A stretch of 32,246 bases of DNA from JADFOB01 sp964651325 (GTDB lineage Bacteria; Planctomycetota; Phycisphaerae; UBA1845). A model generated the notes under the pieces. It ran no database searches and was not told the origin of the DNA. It saw only the letters and a program-made list of their open reading frames with translations. Where the stretch lies: positions 1-32,246 of the forward strand of contig CAZYXP010000011.1 of the NCBI GenBank assembly GCA_964651325.1, written 5' to 3'. Of the stretch, positions 24,075 through 32,246 are shown piece after piece (the first letter of the stretch is position 1; every line of letters starts with the position of its first letter). Both the position numbers and the translations under genes were made by a program.

Positions 24075-24432
24075 AAAGAGCAATTCCCTAGCCTTGGGAT
24101 GACGGCGCTTGTTGGGATGACATCGTTTGATGTGCAAATCGAACCGACCTGCGGGCTTCGGCCCGCGCGGTGTCTTGGACTGGCGTGATGCTGAGTCCTT
24201 GCGGCGCGCTCGTACGCATGGCCGCGCAAACTGAAGCATGCGGCTCGGAAGCGCGCGGGCGTCAGCCCTCGGACCATCCGCTCGGTGATCGCCAACCCAT
24301 CGCCTTCCCTGATTCCCAAAGCACACCCACCGCAAGGTCATCGGCCTTCCCATGTCCAATAGGACTCGGGCCACCCGCCGTTGGGGAGACCGCCGTCCGG
24401 CTGACCGCTGATGGCTGACGGCTGATAGCTTG
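24075..24432. other. Spacer of about 360 bases
   Basis: No gene is seen. The right end holds four tandem heptamers at 24400-24427. A segment near 24145 (CGGGCTTCGGCCCG) is a short palindrome, similar to one near 21700. Confidence 0.5.
24400..24427. repeat. Four tandem 7-bp repeats (GCTGAYN)
   Basis: GCTGACC, GCTGATG, GCTGACG and GCTGATA follow each other without gaps, directly after the 3' end of the protease gene on the minus strand. Confidence 0.7.
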
Positions 24433-26457
24433 CTACGGAAGCGAAGCGTCCAGATAGGGATCAAACGCTGCTGCGCCATTGAGCAGGTCGATCACGCGGA
24501 GGATGTCTTCGGGGCCTGCTACGCCGCTGCGGTTCGCGTCCGCCTGCCAGAGTTCGAGCGTGGTTATGCCATTGAGCCCGTCGATCACCGCTAGGATGTC
24601 CGCCGGCGCCGATACGCCGTCGGCGTTGACGTCGCCGGGAAGATAGCCCAGGCGAATGCTGGTGTCTGTGATCGTGTGGCGGACGGTGGTCCACTTGCCC
24701 ACGGCGATCGGGCCGTCGAGCATCAGCGTGGCCGTACTCTGAGTTTCCGCGACAACGCTGAGCACCGTCGGGCCGGGCGTCCCGTCGCTGTCGATCAGCG
24801 AAAAATCTGAAGGTGCCAAGGTAGAGACGTCGTTGTCAAACGTAAGCGTCACCTGATCCCAACCTGTCGGATTGGCGCCGTCTAAATCGTGCGGTTGGCG
24901 GGCGTCGATCGCGCCGTCGGGCGGATCGCTTGAGAGCACCCTGGGGATCGCCGCGGCGGCCGCCATGGCGGTTCCGGCGTTGATGCGGCCTGATCCAAAC
25001 TTGAAATTCCAATCCGGATTGCACCCATTGCCCGGACCACATGGGCTGTCTGGTCCACAATGGTTGACCTGATCGCATTGATCGCACGAATCGCCCAACG
25101 GGTCGGCGCTATCCTCGATCATCTGCCACAACTGCGCCGGCGTGGCGCCTGGAAGATAGGATTTGAGCAAAGCCGCCAGGCCCGTGACCATCGGCGTTGC
25201 CATCGACGTGCCTGTGTTCCACGCATAGGCATTGGGGGATGACCCCCATGTGGACCAGATACCCTCTCCAGGTGCGGCCACGTCAACTTGACAGCCGAAG
25301 TTGGAAATGGCCGCGAGATTGTCTCGATTGTTTGTTGCGGACACCGCCATGACGTTAGGAAGAATGGCAGGGTAGGCGACGACAAACGCCGGGCCGTTGC
25401 CGGCTGCGGCCACGACGAGCACGCCGTTGCTTTCGGCATAGTCGGCAGCCGCCTGAAAGATTTGAATGTTGGTCGCATCAAGATTGTAGAACTGCAGACT
25501 CATGTTGATGACGTCGGCGCCGTTGTCGACCGCCCAGATGATGCCCTCGGCCGTATCGGAAACGGACCCGAAACAGGACGCCAATACCTTGACGCGAAGA
25601 ATGTTCGCGCCCCACGTTACCCCAGCGACGCCTTGTCCGTTGTTGCCTATTGCCGCCGCGATGCCCGTGACGTGGGTTCCGTGTAGACACGACGTCGCGT
25701 CGCTGAGATTGGAGCTGGTGTTGGTCGTGGTGTTGAAGCCGCCGATCACGTGGGCCGCGTAGTCGTTGTGCATGCTGACGCCGCTGTCGACAATGGCGAT
25801 GGTAACGGTGCCCACATCTCCGGTGTGGATGGCCCACGCGGCGGGGGCGTCTATGTCCGCGTCGGGCGTTCCGGCCGGTGGAAACTGTGCTGTTTGTCCC
25901 GTGTTGTCCAATCCCCATTGAGTTGGGAAATGCGTGTCATCGGGAATAAAGGCATCGGCCACACCGCCGATGCCATCCACCCCTGCCGACTCGACTTCCC
26001 CGGCGAAACCGCGGAATTCTGCTGCCATGGCTGAGACATTTGTGCCCGGCGGGACGTCGAGGACAAAAGTGCGGTCCAGGCCCACCTGCTTGGCTGCTTC
26101 CGGATGGGCGAACGCTTCGGCAAAGCATCGGCGCATGGTCGTCACGCCCCAAGCGCGGCAGGTGTCGTGTACGGCCGCGCTGACGGCCGGTTGGAGTTGG
26201 TCGCCAACACCCTGCAAGAGCGGGACGCCGCTGTTGGCTTCCATCGCTGCCGGCGTGAATCGGACGATGATTCGGTCGGTGGCAAAGGCGTTCGGGCCGC
26301 CTGCCGCCGTGATCGGCGCCACGGCTGGCGTCGGGTTGTTCGTCACCGAAGACGGCGCAGCGGTCTCAGACGCGGCCACAGCGACCGAGGCGACACCAAT
26401 CCAACCCACAGCAACGCAACCAAGTGCCAAGCACATCACACCTTGGGTCTTCAGCAT
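24433..26457 (-). CDS. S8 family (subtilisin-like) serine protease with dockerin-like C-terminus, second
   Basis: This is a 674-aa exported subtilase. The ATG at 26457 is supported by GGGGGAGG 10 bases upstream; the frame extends to 26523 without support. The signal peptide is about residues 1-28 (MCLALGCVAVGWIGVASVAV core). A propeptide of about 150 residues precedes the protease domain, whose triad is Asp224 (AIVDSG), His259 (HGTHVTG) and Ser418 (GTSMATP). A short beta domain follows, then two dockerin-like loops (GDVNADGVSAPADILAVIDG and ADANRSGVAGPEDILRVID). It is closer to canonical subtilisins than the protease at 325-3393, and the two are not close paralogues. It is probably secreted or surface-bound. 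The substrate is unknown. Confidence 0.95.
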   Translation of the reverse strand: MLKTQGVMCLALGCVAVGWIGVASVAVAASETAAPSSVTNNPTPAVAPITAAGGPNAFATDRIIVRFTPAAMEANSGVPLLQGVGDQLQPAVSAAVHDTCRAWGVTTMRRCFAEAFAHPEAAKQVGLDRTFVLDVPPGTNVSAMAAEFRGFAGEVESAGVDGIGGVADAFIPDDTHFPTQWGLDNTGQTAQFPPAGTPDADIDAPAAWAIHTGDVGTVTIAIVDSGVSMHNDYAAHVIGGFNTTTNTSSNLSDATSCLHGTHVTGIAAAIGNNGQGVAGVTWGANILRVKVLASCFGSVSDTAEGIIWAVDNGADVINMSLQFYNLDATNIQIFQAAADYAESNGVLVVAAAGNGPAFVVAYPAILPNVMAVSATNNRDNLAAISNFGCQVDVAAPGEGIWSTWGSSPNAYAWNTGTSMATPMVTGLAALLKSYLPGATPAQLWQMIEDSADPLGDSCDQCDQVNHCGPDSPCGPGNGCNPDWNFKFGSGRINAGTAMAAAAAIPRVLSSDPPDGAIDARQPHDLDGANPTGWDQVTLTFDNDVSTLAPSDFSLIDSDGTPGPTVLSVVAETQSTATLMLDGPIAVGKWTTVRHTITDTSIRLGYLPGDVNADGVSAPADILAVIDGLNGITTLELWQADANRSGVAGPEDILRVIDLLNGAAAFDPYLDASLP

Positions 26458-26467
26458 CAACTTTCTA

Positions 26468-26475
26468 CCTCCCCC
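26468..26475 (-). promoter_or_regulatory. Ribosome-binding site that decides the protease start
   Basis: GGGGGAGG on the minus strand, 10 bases before ATG 26457. No such site precedes the upstream in-frame start at 26523. Confidence 0.7.
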
Positions 26476-26612
26476 AGTTGCGGACTTCAGCCCGAGCAAA
26501 CGCGTCCTCACCCTATGCCCCATTAGTGGATGATAGCGCGGGCGCGGGCAGGATTCAATGCCGATAATCGAGCGCGAAGAACCCGCAAGCGCGGAAAAAT
26601 CGGACCATTGAC

Positions 26613-26648
26613 CGGCTACCGGACCTCCTTCAGGAGGTGCGGTAGCCG
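26613..26648. repeat. Long hairpin after proC
   Basis: A 16-base stem with one mismatch (26613-26628 with 26633-26648) around the loop TTCA. It lies 40 bases after the proC stop. On the minus strand the nearest T-run (ATTTTTCC) begins about 12 bases after the stem, so it is a poor Rho-independent terminator but may still end or stabilise the proC transcript. Confidence 0.6.
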
Positions 26649-26689
26649 ATGATCTAGCTTGGAAAACCCCCGAGCAGGGAAGAATTGGA

Positions 26690-27508
26690 CTATTGACCGA
26701 GTTCCTGGCTTCGTCGCCACGCTGCCAGCACGGCGTTTTGGATATGGTCGGAAACCTGGTTTTGGCCCATCGACTCGAGGGCGGCCTGAGTCGTTCCGCC
26801 CGGCGAGGTGACCTTCTGGCGCAACATGCTCGGCGTTTCGTCGGATTCGATCATCATGCGGGCAGCCCCCAAGCATGTCTGCTTGGCCAGAAGTTCGGCT
26901 TGCTGACTAGAAAGGCCCGCAGCCTGGCCCGAGGCCATGAGCGCCTCGACGAAGTAGTAGAAGTAAGCAGGCCCCGATCCGGAAACAGCCGTTACCGCAT
27001 CCATCTGGCTTTCGTTTTCAATGACGATCGATCGCCCGCCCGCGTCGAAGATGCGTTGGGCCCTTAGAAGATCAACGTCTTGGGCGTGTATTCCGCGGCA
27101 GATGCCCGCCATGCCGGCCCCTACATGAACGGGGAGGTTGGGCATGGCGCGGATCACGCGGGCCTTGACGTCGGGGAATCTGTCCTCGATGGTCTTGGTT
27201 GAGACTCCAGCCATGATGGAGACGATGAGGTGGTCTTCGCGTATCAAGTCCGCGAACCCGGCGACGGCGTCGGTGAATTGCTGGGGTTTGACGGCCAGAA
27301 TCAGGATATAGCTGTTTTCGACCAGATAGCGGTTGTCGTCCGTCACGGCTACGTTGAATCGTTTGGCAAAAACATCTCGCCTTGCTTGGGAAGGGTCACA
27401 GGCGATCATGCGATCGTCGAACAGCACGCTGTTCCGCAGGATGCCGTGTACGATTCCCTCGGCCGCGTTGCCCGCGCCGATCACGCCGATTTCGAATTGG
27501 GTGTTCAT
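26690..27508 (-). CDS. proC: Pyrroline-5-carboxylate reductase
   Basis: This cytoplasmic enzyme reduces 1-pyrroline-5-carboxylate to proline with NAD(P)H, the last step of proline synthesis. At 272 aa it has the usual length. The N-terminal Rossmann motif is GVIGAGNAAEGIV at residues 8-20. AVKPQQ and the conserved signature MDAVTAVSGSGPAYFYYFVE are typical of ProC, as is the late segment VTSPGGTTQAALE. The ATG at 27508 has GGAAAGAG just upstream; the frame is open to 27562 without support. It stands alone, with no other proline gene beside it. Confidence 0.96.
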   Translation of the reverse strand: MNTQFEIGVIGAGNAAEGIVHGILRNSVLFDDRMIACDPSQARRDVFAKRFNVAVTDDNRYLVENSYILILAVKPQQFTDAVAGFADLIREDHLIVSIMAGVSTKTIEDRFPDVKARVIRAMPNLPVHVGAGMAGICRGIHAQDVDLLRAQRIFDAGGRSIVIENESQMDAVTAVSGSGPAYFYYFVEALMASGQAAGLSSQQAELLAKQTCLGAARMMIESDETPSMLRQKVTSPGGTTQAALESMGQNQVSDHIQNAVLAAWRRSQELGQ

Positions 27509-27639
27509 ATTCACTCTTTCCGGTGCCAAGACCTCGGAAGTATATATGGGTCTGATCGGCACGGGAATGAGCGTAACTGAAGATGTAGCTCAGCCGCCCT
27601 CGGCTGGGGATGGGGGTTCACGGAATCACACCCCGTGAC

Positions 27640-27677
27640 AAAAATAGGCCCACCCGACTGCTGGGGTCGGGCGGGCC
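27640..27677 (-). terminator. Rho-independent terminator of the secretin-N-like gene
   Basis: On the minus strand a 12-bp GC-rich stem (27666-27677 with 27647-27658, one G-U pair) with a 7-base loop is followed by TATTTTTG. It lies 80 bases after the stop codon at 27757 and isolates proC from the gene upstream. Confidence 0.85.
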
Positions 27678-27756
27678 ACATGTTAGCTTCGATCTACACC
27701 CGTGGGCGGGTGTGCTACGCGCGGATGTATCCGGCGGAGAACGCGTTCTTCGAACC

Positions 27757-28599
27757 CTATTGGTTTCTGGAGAACCATCCGCCGATTTGCTCGTGGACAC
27801 TGATCGGCGCCAAGACGACCAAAGACCGCTTGCCGTATCCGCGGATCCGGTTGGCGCCGCCGCCACCGCCGCCCTGGCCGCCGGTCTCCCAACCTAATGG
27901 TTCGATGGTATCGCGGATCAACTGCGCCAAGTCTTCAAGAATCTGCTCGGGATCGTCGTCGTCGCCCTCTTCACTTAGCTCTTCCTGAGCGCCTCCACCG
28001 CCTGCGGTGCTAAACACACCTTGTCCGCCACCACCACCGCCGCCGCCGCCGCTCTGAGAGGCTTGCTGGAGGTCGATCTGCGGCGCGCTTTCCGAAAAGT
28101 CGGGAATGCGAAAGAGGATGTCGGTTACGGCGTACACCCGCAATTCGAGCTTGCGGTCGAAATCCTGGATCGTCGAAATGCGGAGCGTGTTTCTCTCACC
28201 GCGGAAGGTGACGGCTCCGTTTGGATCGACCTGGTCAAGGGTTTCGGTCAGCACCTCGCCGACGGTTGTGTTGTCAAGCTTCAGGGATACGGTCTTGTCC
28301 TCGTCGATGCCCTCAATCGCCAACGCCGCCCAGCGGGGGATGATGTTGACCTTGCGGTCGCTCTCGTCGCGAAGCCAACTCAATACCTCGTCGAACGTGA
28401 GTTCGTCCCAGTCGATTCCCTCAACCCGCTTGGCCAGGAGGTGGATCACGGGGGCGGTTGCCTCCGCGCCCGTAAGCTGCCGCGGAGCGCTGCCCAACAC
28501 GTCAGATCCAGAAGATCCCGAACCCCACGTTTGCGCAAACACAGCGCTTGAGCAAAGAAGCGTGACCACGATCGAGCCGACGAATGATCGATTCCTCAT
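27757..28599 (-). CDS. Exported protein with secretin N-domain-like (STN-like) region
   Basis: This 280-aa protein has a signal peptide at residues 1-22 (IVVTLLCSSAVFA, cleavage before QTWG). Residues about 60-150 resemble the secretin/TonB short N-terminal domain: LTFDEVLSWLRDESDRKVNI, then VSLKLDNTTVGEVLTETLDQ, then a short strand pair ending LRISTIQDF. A segment like the next secretin N-domain follows. Two glycine-rich linkers (runs of nine and six Gly) flank an acidic helix. The family is common in planctomycetes and often found without a secretin pore domain; none is present here. GGAGATAG precedes ATG 28599. The role is unknown; a periplasmic protein of a secretion system is an inference. 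Confidence 0.85.
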   Translation of the reverse strand: MRNRSFVGSIVVTLLCSSAVFAQTWGSGSSGSDVLGSAPRQLTGAEATAPVIHLLAKRVEGIDWDELTFDEVLSWLRDESDRKVNIIPRWAALAIEGIDEDKTVSLKLDNTTVGEVLTETLDQVDPNGAVTFRGERNTLRISTIQDFDRKLELRVYAVTDILFRIPDFSESAPQIDLQQASQSGGGGGGGGGQGVFSTAGGGGAQEELSEEGDDDDPEQILEDLAQLIRDTIEPLGWETGGQGGGGGGANRIRGYGKRSLVVLAPISVHEQIGGWFSRNQ

Positions 28600-28680
28600 G
28601 AGCTATCTCCAAAACAAGGACCAGTGTGGAGCAGACCCCCACTAGTTTATCGGTAGGAAACAAACAGTTCAGCAAGCAGG

Positions 28681-28700
28681 CCGGGCTCCATCTAGCCCGG
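28681..28700. repeat. Perfect 7-bp hairpin in the intergenic stretch
   Basis: CCGGGCT at 28681-28687 pairs with AGCCCGG at 28694-28700 around CCATCT. It lies about 80 bases upstream of the secretin-N-like gene. No T-run follows. It may be a regulatory site or repeat. Confidence 0.5.
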
Positions 28701-28880
28701 TTCCCATAACCACTATACCCACCCTGTTTCCTCTTTTCCACTCCACAACCCAAAGAATGCGACCCAAAAATCACATTCTCTCGACTTGCTCAAGTGGGGA
28801 TTCCACCCCTACTTTAAGAGGCCGTGTGCGGCGTGGCGGTTTTGGGGCGATTTCCGGCGGGATTGCATCCCCAAATCACT

Positions 28881-29825
28881 TCAATCCGCTTGCTGCACCG
28901 CCTTGGCCAAGGCTTCGACAACTGATTCGGGTAGATTGCCGCACGCGCAACCGACGTAGCTTTGGGCCCCTTCGTGCCAGACTACGACGGCCGCCTCGGG
29001 ATTCCCCATTTCGATGAAGCATCCCTGCATGCCGCCGCGCGATCCTTTCTTAATGTCGAGGTCATTGATCCGCGCGACGGTAAACAGCGAGAACATGGAA
29101 CCGTACTGCTCCGATTTGTACAGAACGTGCGCGCCCGGTGTTCCGGAGAGGCCGCAGCCGCCCGCGCCGACAAACTCAAAGCCCAGGCTTGAAAGATCCG
29201 GAGCCTTGACGTGCAAGCCCATTTTCTTGCTCAATTCCTTGGCCGCGCCCTTCAAATCTCTAGGGAGCGAAGGATCGTGGTGATTGGGCCCCTGCCCGCG
29301 GCAATGGGCATGCTGATTGCGGGCGGCCGCCACCGTGCCCGCTTCGACCGTGTTGGGCGGGAACGGCGCTTGCGACGAACCGGATCGGAGTTCCCAAATG
29401 CCCACGCAAAAAATGACCGCCGCCGCCATCGCCAGTATCGCCTTGCTGCTTGACAGTCTCAGCCGCGGTCGGCTTGCGTTAGAGGTCGTGAGGCTGGATC
29501 TCTTGGTGTCGGGTGCCGTTTGGGGCGAGTCCGGTAACATCGCAACACCGTGTGGATCGGCGTCCGCTTCGACCGCGACTGCGGCACCGCTGCCCTCCAA
29601 GACGACCCGATCCAACGCCGCAGAGATACGCTGTCGTAGCTCCATGGAGGCCGGCTCGGGTGGCTGAATCCGTAGCAGCGCCGCGCGGAGATTCTGGACA
29701 TCGGCCACGCGCCGGGCGCACACCGGACACATGTTTAAATGTTCCAGGGCATCAAGGTTCTTCTCGACACAGAGTTCGCCGTCTGCGAAGGCCCCCACGA
29801 GTTTCTGAAACTTCATGCAATTCAT
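28881..29825 (-). CDS. Transmembrane anti-sigma factor (zinc-binding ZAS motif)
   Basis: This 314-aa protein has a zinc-binding anti-sigma motif at residues 29-37 (HLNMCPVC, His-x3-Cys-x2-Cys) in a zf-HC2-like N-terminal domain. Its start overlaps the sigma gene's stop (ATGA), a typical sigma/anti-sigma pair. One membrane helix lies at about 130-150 (ILAMAAAVIFCVGIWEL). The outer part of about 150 residues matches the C-terminal domain of known membrane anti-sigma factors (PDLSSLGFEFVGAGGC, VLYK, VVVWHEGAQSYVG). It holds His/Cys-rich spots (HAHCRGQGPNHHD and GCACG) that might bind metal or sense redox. It probably holds the ECF sigma factor inactive at the membrane until a signal arrives. The signal is unknown. 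Confidence 0.9.
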   Translation of the reverse strand: MNCMKFQKLVGAFADGELCVEKNLDALEHLNMCPVCARRVADVQNLRAALLRIQPPEPASMELRQRISAALDRVVLEGSGAAVAVEADADPHGVAMLPDSPQTAPDTKRSSLTTSNASRPRLRLSSSKAILAMAAAVIFCVGIWELRSGSSQAPFPPNTVEAGTVAAARNQHAHCRGQGPNHHDPSLPRDLKGAAKELSKKMGLHVKAPDLSSLGFEFVGAGGCGLSGTPGAHVLYKSEQYGSMFSLFTVARINDLDIKKGSRGGMQGCFIEMGNPEAAVVVWHEGAQSYVGCACGNLPESVVEALAKAVQQAD

Positions 29826-30391
29826 GAGTCGAACCTTTCCGTACTGAGCTTGCGCTGCTTGGCGTAGGTGCGCAACTGTCGCCCCAGGATTTGCCTCGCT
29901 CGGTAGAGCCGGCTCATCACCGTTCCGATCGCACAGTCACAGGCGACTGCGATTTCCTTGTAGCTAAGACCCTCGACCGCCCAAAGCAGAATCACCGTGC
30001 GAAACTCGGGCAGGAGGCCTTCGAATGCGATTCGAAGCTCGTCGTCGATGTGTTCCCAGTTCAGCGTTTCGGCGGTAGCCGGTTCCGCGGCGGCATTGCC
30101 GATTTCCTCCTCAAAGCTGTCAAAATCGACGCAATCGAGCAAGGTGGGCTGGCGGCGTTTAAGTTTCAACGATGAGTAAAACGCGTTTTGCAGGATTTTG
30201 AGTAGCCACGGTTTGGCGCCGTATTCGCGAAGCTCGAATCCATCGAAGGATTGGAACGCCCGGGTGTAGGTTTCTTGCGTCAAGTCTTCTGCTTCGAGCG
30301 CGCTTCGGGTCATGCTGCGGGCGACGCGAAGGACCGAATCCAAGTGCGGCATCGCGATCTCTTCGAATCGTGTTTTCAAGTCTTGGTTCAT
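29822..30391 (-). CDS. ECF-type RNA polymerase sigma factor
   Basis: This 189-aa protein has sigma-70 region 2 at about 15-80 (EDLTQETYTRAFQSFDGF, then PWLLKILQNAFYSSLK) and region 4 at about 120-170 (LPEFRTVILLWAVEGLSYKE, then GTVMSRLYRARQIL). The linker is acidic. Length and layout fit extracytoplasmic-function sigma factors, which direct RNA polymerase to a small regulon. It overlaps the downstream anti-sigma gene by 4 bases, so the pair is translationally coupled. Start ATG 30391 has only a weak ribosome-binding site. A divergent Cys-rich secreted gene starts 332 bases away and could be a target, but no promoter pair was identified. Confidence 0.95.
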   Translation of the reverse strand: MNQDLKTRFEEIAMPHLDSVLRVARSMTRSALEAEDLTQETYTRAFQSFDGFELREYGAKPWLLKILQNAFYSSLKLKRRQPTLLDCVDFDSFEEEIGNAAAEPATAETLNWEHIDDELRIAFEGLLPEFRTVILLWAVEGLSYKEIAVACDCAIGTVMSRLYRARQILGRQLRTYAKQRKLSTERFDS

Positions 30392-30723
30392 GAGGCAGCT
30401 TCTACTTCGTCAAGACCAAACCATCCGTGGACTTTCACGCGGGAATCCGTCCCAGCGAACCACAAATACTGGAATGCCATGGTTTATTCCCGAGTAGTTC
30501 GGCATTTTGGCCCAAATCCACGAAATCTTCGATCGGCTACCGGGCGATTTTCAGTGCTGCTGTTCTAGGTCCGCTTCGGCACCTGCATGTTTTCGGACCA
30601 TGCAAGTACGACCGGCAAACCGCGAATAGCACCTTGATTCCGCATGCGAACGCATGGTATCTTGGCGCCTTAATATCGGGTCATGAATGCAGATTCAAGT
30701 CTTCATGTAGATAGGAGCGGACC
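30392..30723. promoter_or_regulatory. Divergent intergenic region, sigma gene / Cys-rich gene
   Basis: It must hold the promoters of both divergent genes. It contains an inverted repeat TGCATG/CATGCA at 30584-30604 and a GGGA/TCCC pair within 60 bases of the sigma gene. Neither was matched to a known operator, and no confident -35/-10 pair was seen. Confidence 0.45.
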
Positions 30724-32246
30724 ATGTCCATGCGTCGTGCAAATATCGGTCTTTTGGCCATCGTTGTTGCTTTTTGTGTTGTTTGGCCTGTGAAGGGACA
30801 ACGTGCGGATTCGCCGTATCCGCCGCGTAGTGCGTCTGGCGGAGACTCTGGGCCTCGGTCGGTGGTGGCACCGTCGGATCGCCCCGCGGATGGGCCCGAG
30901 CGGGTGGGTCTCTGTCCCGGAACCGGTGATTGCTGCGCCGCCAACGGCACGCCGGGTTGCTCGGATGCTGCGTGCTGCCAAGACGTTTGTTTCCTCGATT
31001 CGTTTTGCTGCGACGTGGAGTGGGACTCCGGCTGCGCGGGCTTTGCGATTTCAACGTGCCCTCCGTCCGCATGCGGCGGCGGTGGCGGGGGATGCCCCGG
31101 GCAGGGTAATTGCTGTGAGCCCAATGGTTCGCCGGGCTGCAGTGATGCGACCTGTTGCGACGCGGTTTGCAGCGCCGATCCTTTTTGCTGCCAAACTGGT
31201 TGGGACACCACGTGCGCCGGACGGGCCGCAACGCTCTGTGGCGATTTGTGCTCACCGTTTACTGCGTGCACGGATGGAACGGGCAATTGTTGCGTGGCGA
31301 ATGCGACTGGTGGTTGCAGCGACGCTTCCTGCTGCACGACGGTTTGTGCGTTGATGCCGTCTTGCTGTGACGGTGTTTGGGGGGCGGAGTGTGTCGCGCT
31401 GGCCGAGACGAATTGCGTTTGTCAGCCGCCCGTTATAGCTGAATGCCCGGTGGGCGCTACCGGGGATTGCTGCGACCCCGTCGGTAATGGCTCGCCGGGT
31501 TGCATAGACGAGTGCTGCTGTCGCACGGTCTGCACCCTCGATGGTTTCTGCTGCGACACGGCATGGGATGCCACATGTGCCGACGAGGCCTCTGGCGCGT
31601 CGGGAGGTCCGGTGCTTTGCCCTGGTGTTTGCACGGCTCCGGATCCAAGTTGTCCGGGGACCGGATCTTGCTTCGAGTCGAACGCGACACCCGGATGCAA
31701 TTCAGGGGCCTGCTGCAATAGCGTGTGCGAGGTGGCGCCGGAATGCTGCAACGTCGCATGGGGTCCGGATTGTGCGGCTATTGCAACGGATGTTTGCGTC
31801 TGCGACGACCCGAGCGCCGGCGCGTGCTGCGACACATTGGCGGGGGTGTGCGAGGACGGAATCCCTGAGGCGGATTGTCTGGCGGTAGGGGGCGTTTTTT
31901 CGCTCGGCTTTCAGTGTATGGACGTCCAATGTCCGCCGGAATTGGGTACGTGCGGCGGGGTGAATGAGAGCTTTGAGACGGGAACCTTCTCCGGATGGGT
32001 GACTCAGGATTTGAGCCCTCCATTCTTTCCGCTTCAGGTCGGCGGCGCCGGGATTACGCCGGGCGGTGGGTTTTTCAACAGCGCGCCGACGGATGGATCA
32101 TTCGCGGCGCTGCATGGCTTCGACGGAAACGGCCCCGGCACGATTCTCATTGCCGAAGATCTAACTCTGCCCGTGAACGTTGGCGCTTTGGAGCTCGATT
32201 ATGGGGCGGCCTGGAATGTGCCCTCGGGTACGTCGCCGCTCCGGGC
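30724..32246 (+). CDS. Secreted Cys-rich repeat protein (cut by right edge)
   Basis: The frame from ATG 30724 is open to the window end, giving at least 507 residues. AGGAG at 30713-30717 supports the start. The signal peptide is about residues 1-26 (LLAIVVAFCVVWPVKG). Five Cys-rich repeats begin near residues 64, 124, 182, 241 and 310, each about 60 residues with about 11 Cys, of the form G.CC..NG.PGC.D, then CC..VC, then CC...WD..CA. A different Cys segment follows (GACCDTLAGVCEDG, about 370-400). After that comes a beta-rich region beginning NESFETGTFSGWVTQD, as in choice-of-anchor or carbohydrate-binding-like domains of exported proteins. It is likely extracellular and disulphide-stabilised. 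The repeat type occurs in other planctomycete proteins; no function is known to me. Confidence 0.85.
   Translation, partial: MSMRRANIGLLAIVVAFCVVWPVKGQRADSPYPPRSASGGDSGPRSVVAPSDRPADGPERVGLCPGTGDCCAANGTPGCSDAACCQDVCFLDSFCCDVEWDSGCAGFAISTCPPSACGGGGGGCPGQGNCCEPNGSPGCSDATCCDAVCSADPFCCQTGWDTTCAGRAATLCGDLCSPFTACTDGTGNCCVANATGGCSDASCCTTVCALMPSCCDGVWGAECVALAETNCVCQPPVIAECPVGATGDCCDPVGNGSPGCIDECCCRTVCTLDGFCCDTAWDATCADEASGASGGPVLCPGVCTAPDPSCPGTGSCFESNATPGCNSGACCNSVCEVAPECCNVAWGPDCAAIATDVCVCDDPSAGACCDTLAGVCEDGIPEADCLAVGGVFSLGFQCMDVQCPPELGTCGGVNESFETGTFSGWVTQDLSPPFFPLQVGGAGITPGGGFFNSAPTDGSFAALHGFDGNGPGTILIAEDLTLPVNVGALELDYGAAWNVPSGTSPLR
30913..31800 (+). repeat. Five Cys-rich protein repeats (about 60 residues each)
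   Basis: Repeat starts are at bases 30913, 31093, 31267, 31444 and 31651. The repeats diverge at DNA level and are clear only in protein, so the array is old rather than a recent expansion. Repeat 5 has lost some of the conserved Cys and Asp. Confidence 0.8.

Noticed and set aside
24018..24479. 153-codon minus-strand frame in the spacer after the second protease
   Set aside because: It overlaps the protease 3' end and the heptamer repeat, and its Arg-rich product looks like translated repeat DNA.
30681..31337. Gln/Pro-rich 218-codon frame on the minus strand
   Set aside because: It is the antisense shadow of the Cys-rich gene, whose TGC/TGT codons read as Ala/Gln-type codons on the other strand.

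Overview
The window looks like a chromosomal piece of a Planctomycetota bacterium, possibly Phycisphaerae-like or an uncultured relative. The reasons are the moderately high GC, long secreted proteins with dockerin-like or PKD-like modules, a prepilin-type protein with the HYGG-type C-terminal signature, a Cys-rich repeat protein of a planctomycete style, and spacers filled with palindromic repeats. Gene density is low to moderate, and no phage, IS, CRISPR, tRNA or rRNA was recognised.

Region 1 (1-10 kb, all on the minus strand) is exported proteins: the 5' end of a secreted protein cut by the left edge, an S8 (subtilisin-like) protease with an Ig-like region and a dockerin-like tail, and two large tandem paralogues (968 and 957 aa) with PKD-like domains. 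The paralogue pair was duplicated together with its 5' leader and 3' hairpin.

Region 2 (10.8-18.4 kb, plus strand) is a signalling cluster. It holds a sigma-54 activator with a GAF-like input domain, then kinase-regulator, kinase-regulator. The first kinase has a FixL-type PAS domain that keeps the haem-coordinating residues. The second has a NifL/Aer-like PAS domain. Both response regulators lack a DNA-binding domain and instead end in a helical hairpin resembling a histidine-kinase dimerisation domain without an ATPase. That hairpin keeps its histidine in one copy and has lost it in the other. This is the best candidate for an undescribed arrangement.

Region 3 (18.4-24.4 kb) is mixed and sparse: a small hypothetical protein, a PTS EIIA-Ntr/Fru-type protein, a prepilin-like protein, a cation diffusion facilitator, two small membrane proteins, and long gene-poor spacers with dispersed repeats.

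Region 4 (24.4-32.2 kb) holds a second S8 protease with a dockerin-like tail, proC, a secretin-N-domain-like exported protein with its own terminator, an ECF sigma factor/zinc anti-sigma pair with overlapping ATGA, and, divergent from the sigma gene, a long Cys-rich secreted protein that runs off the right edge.
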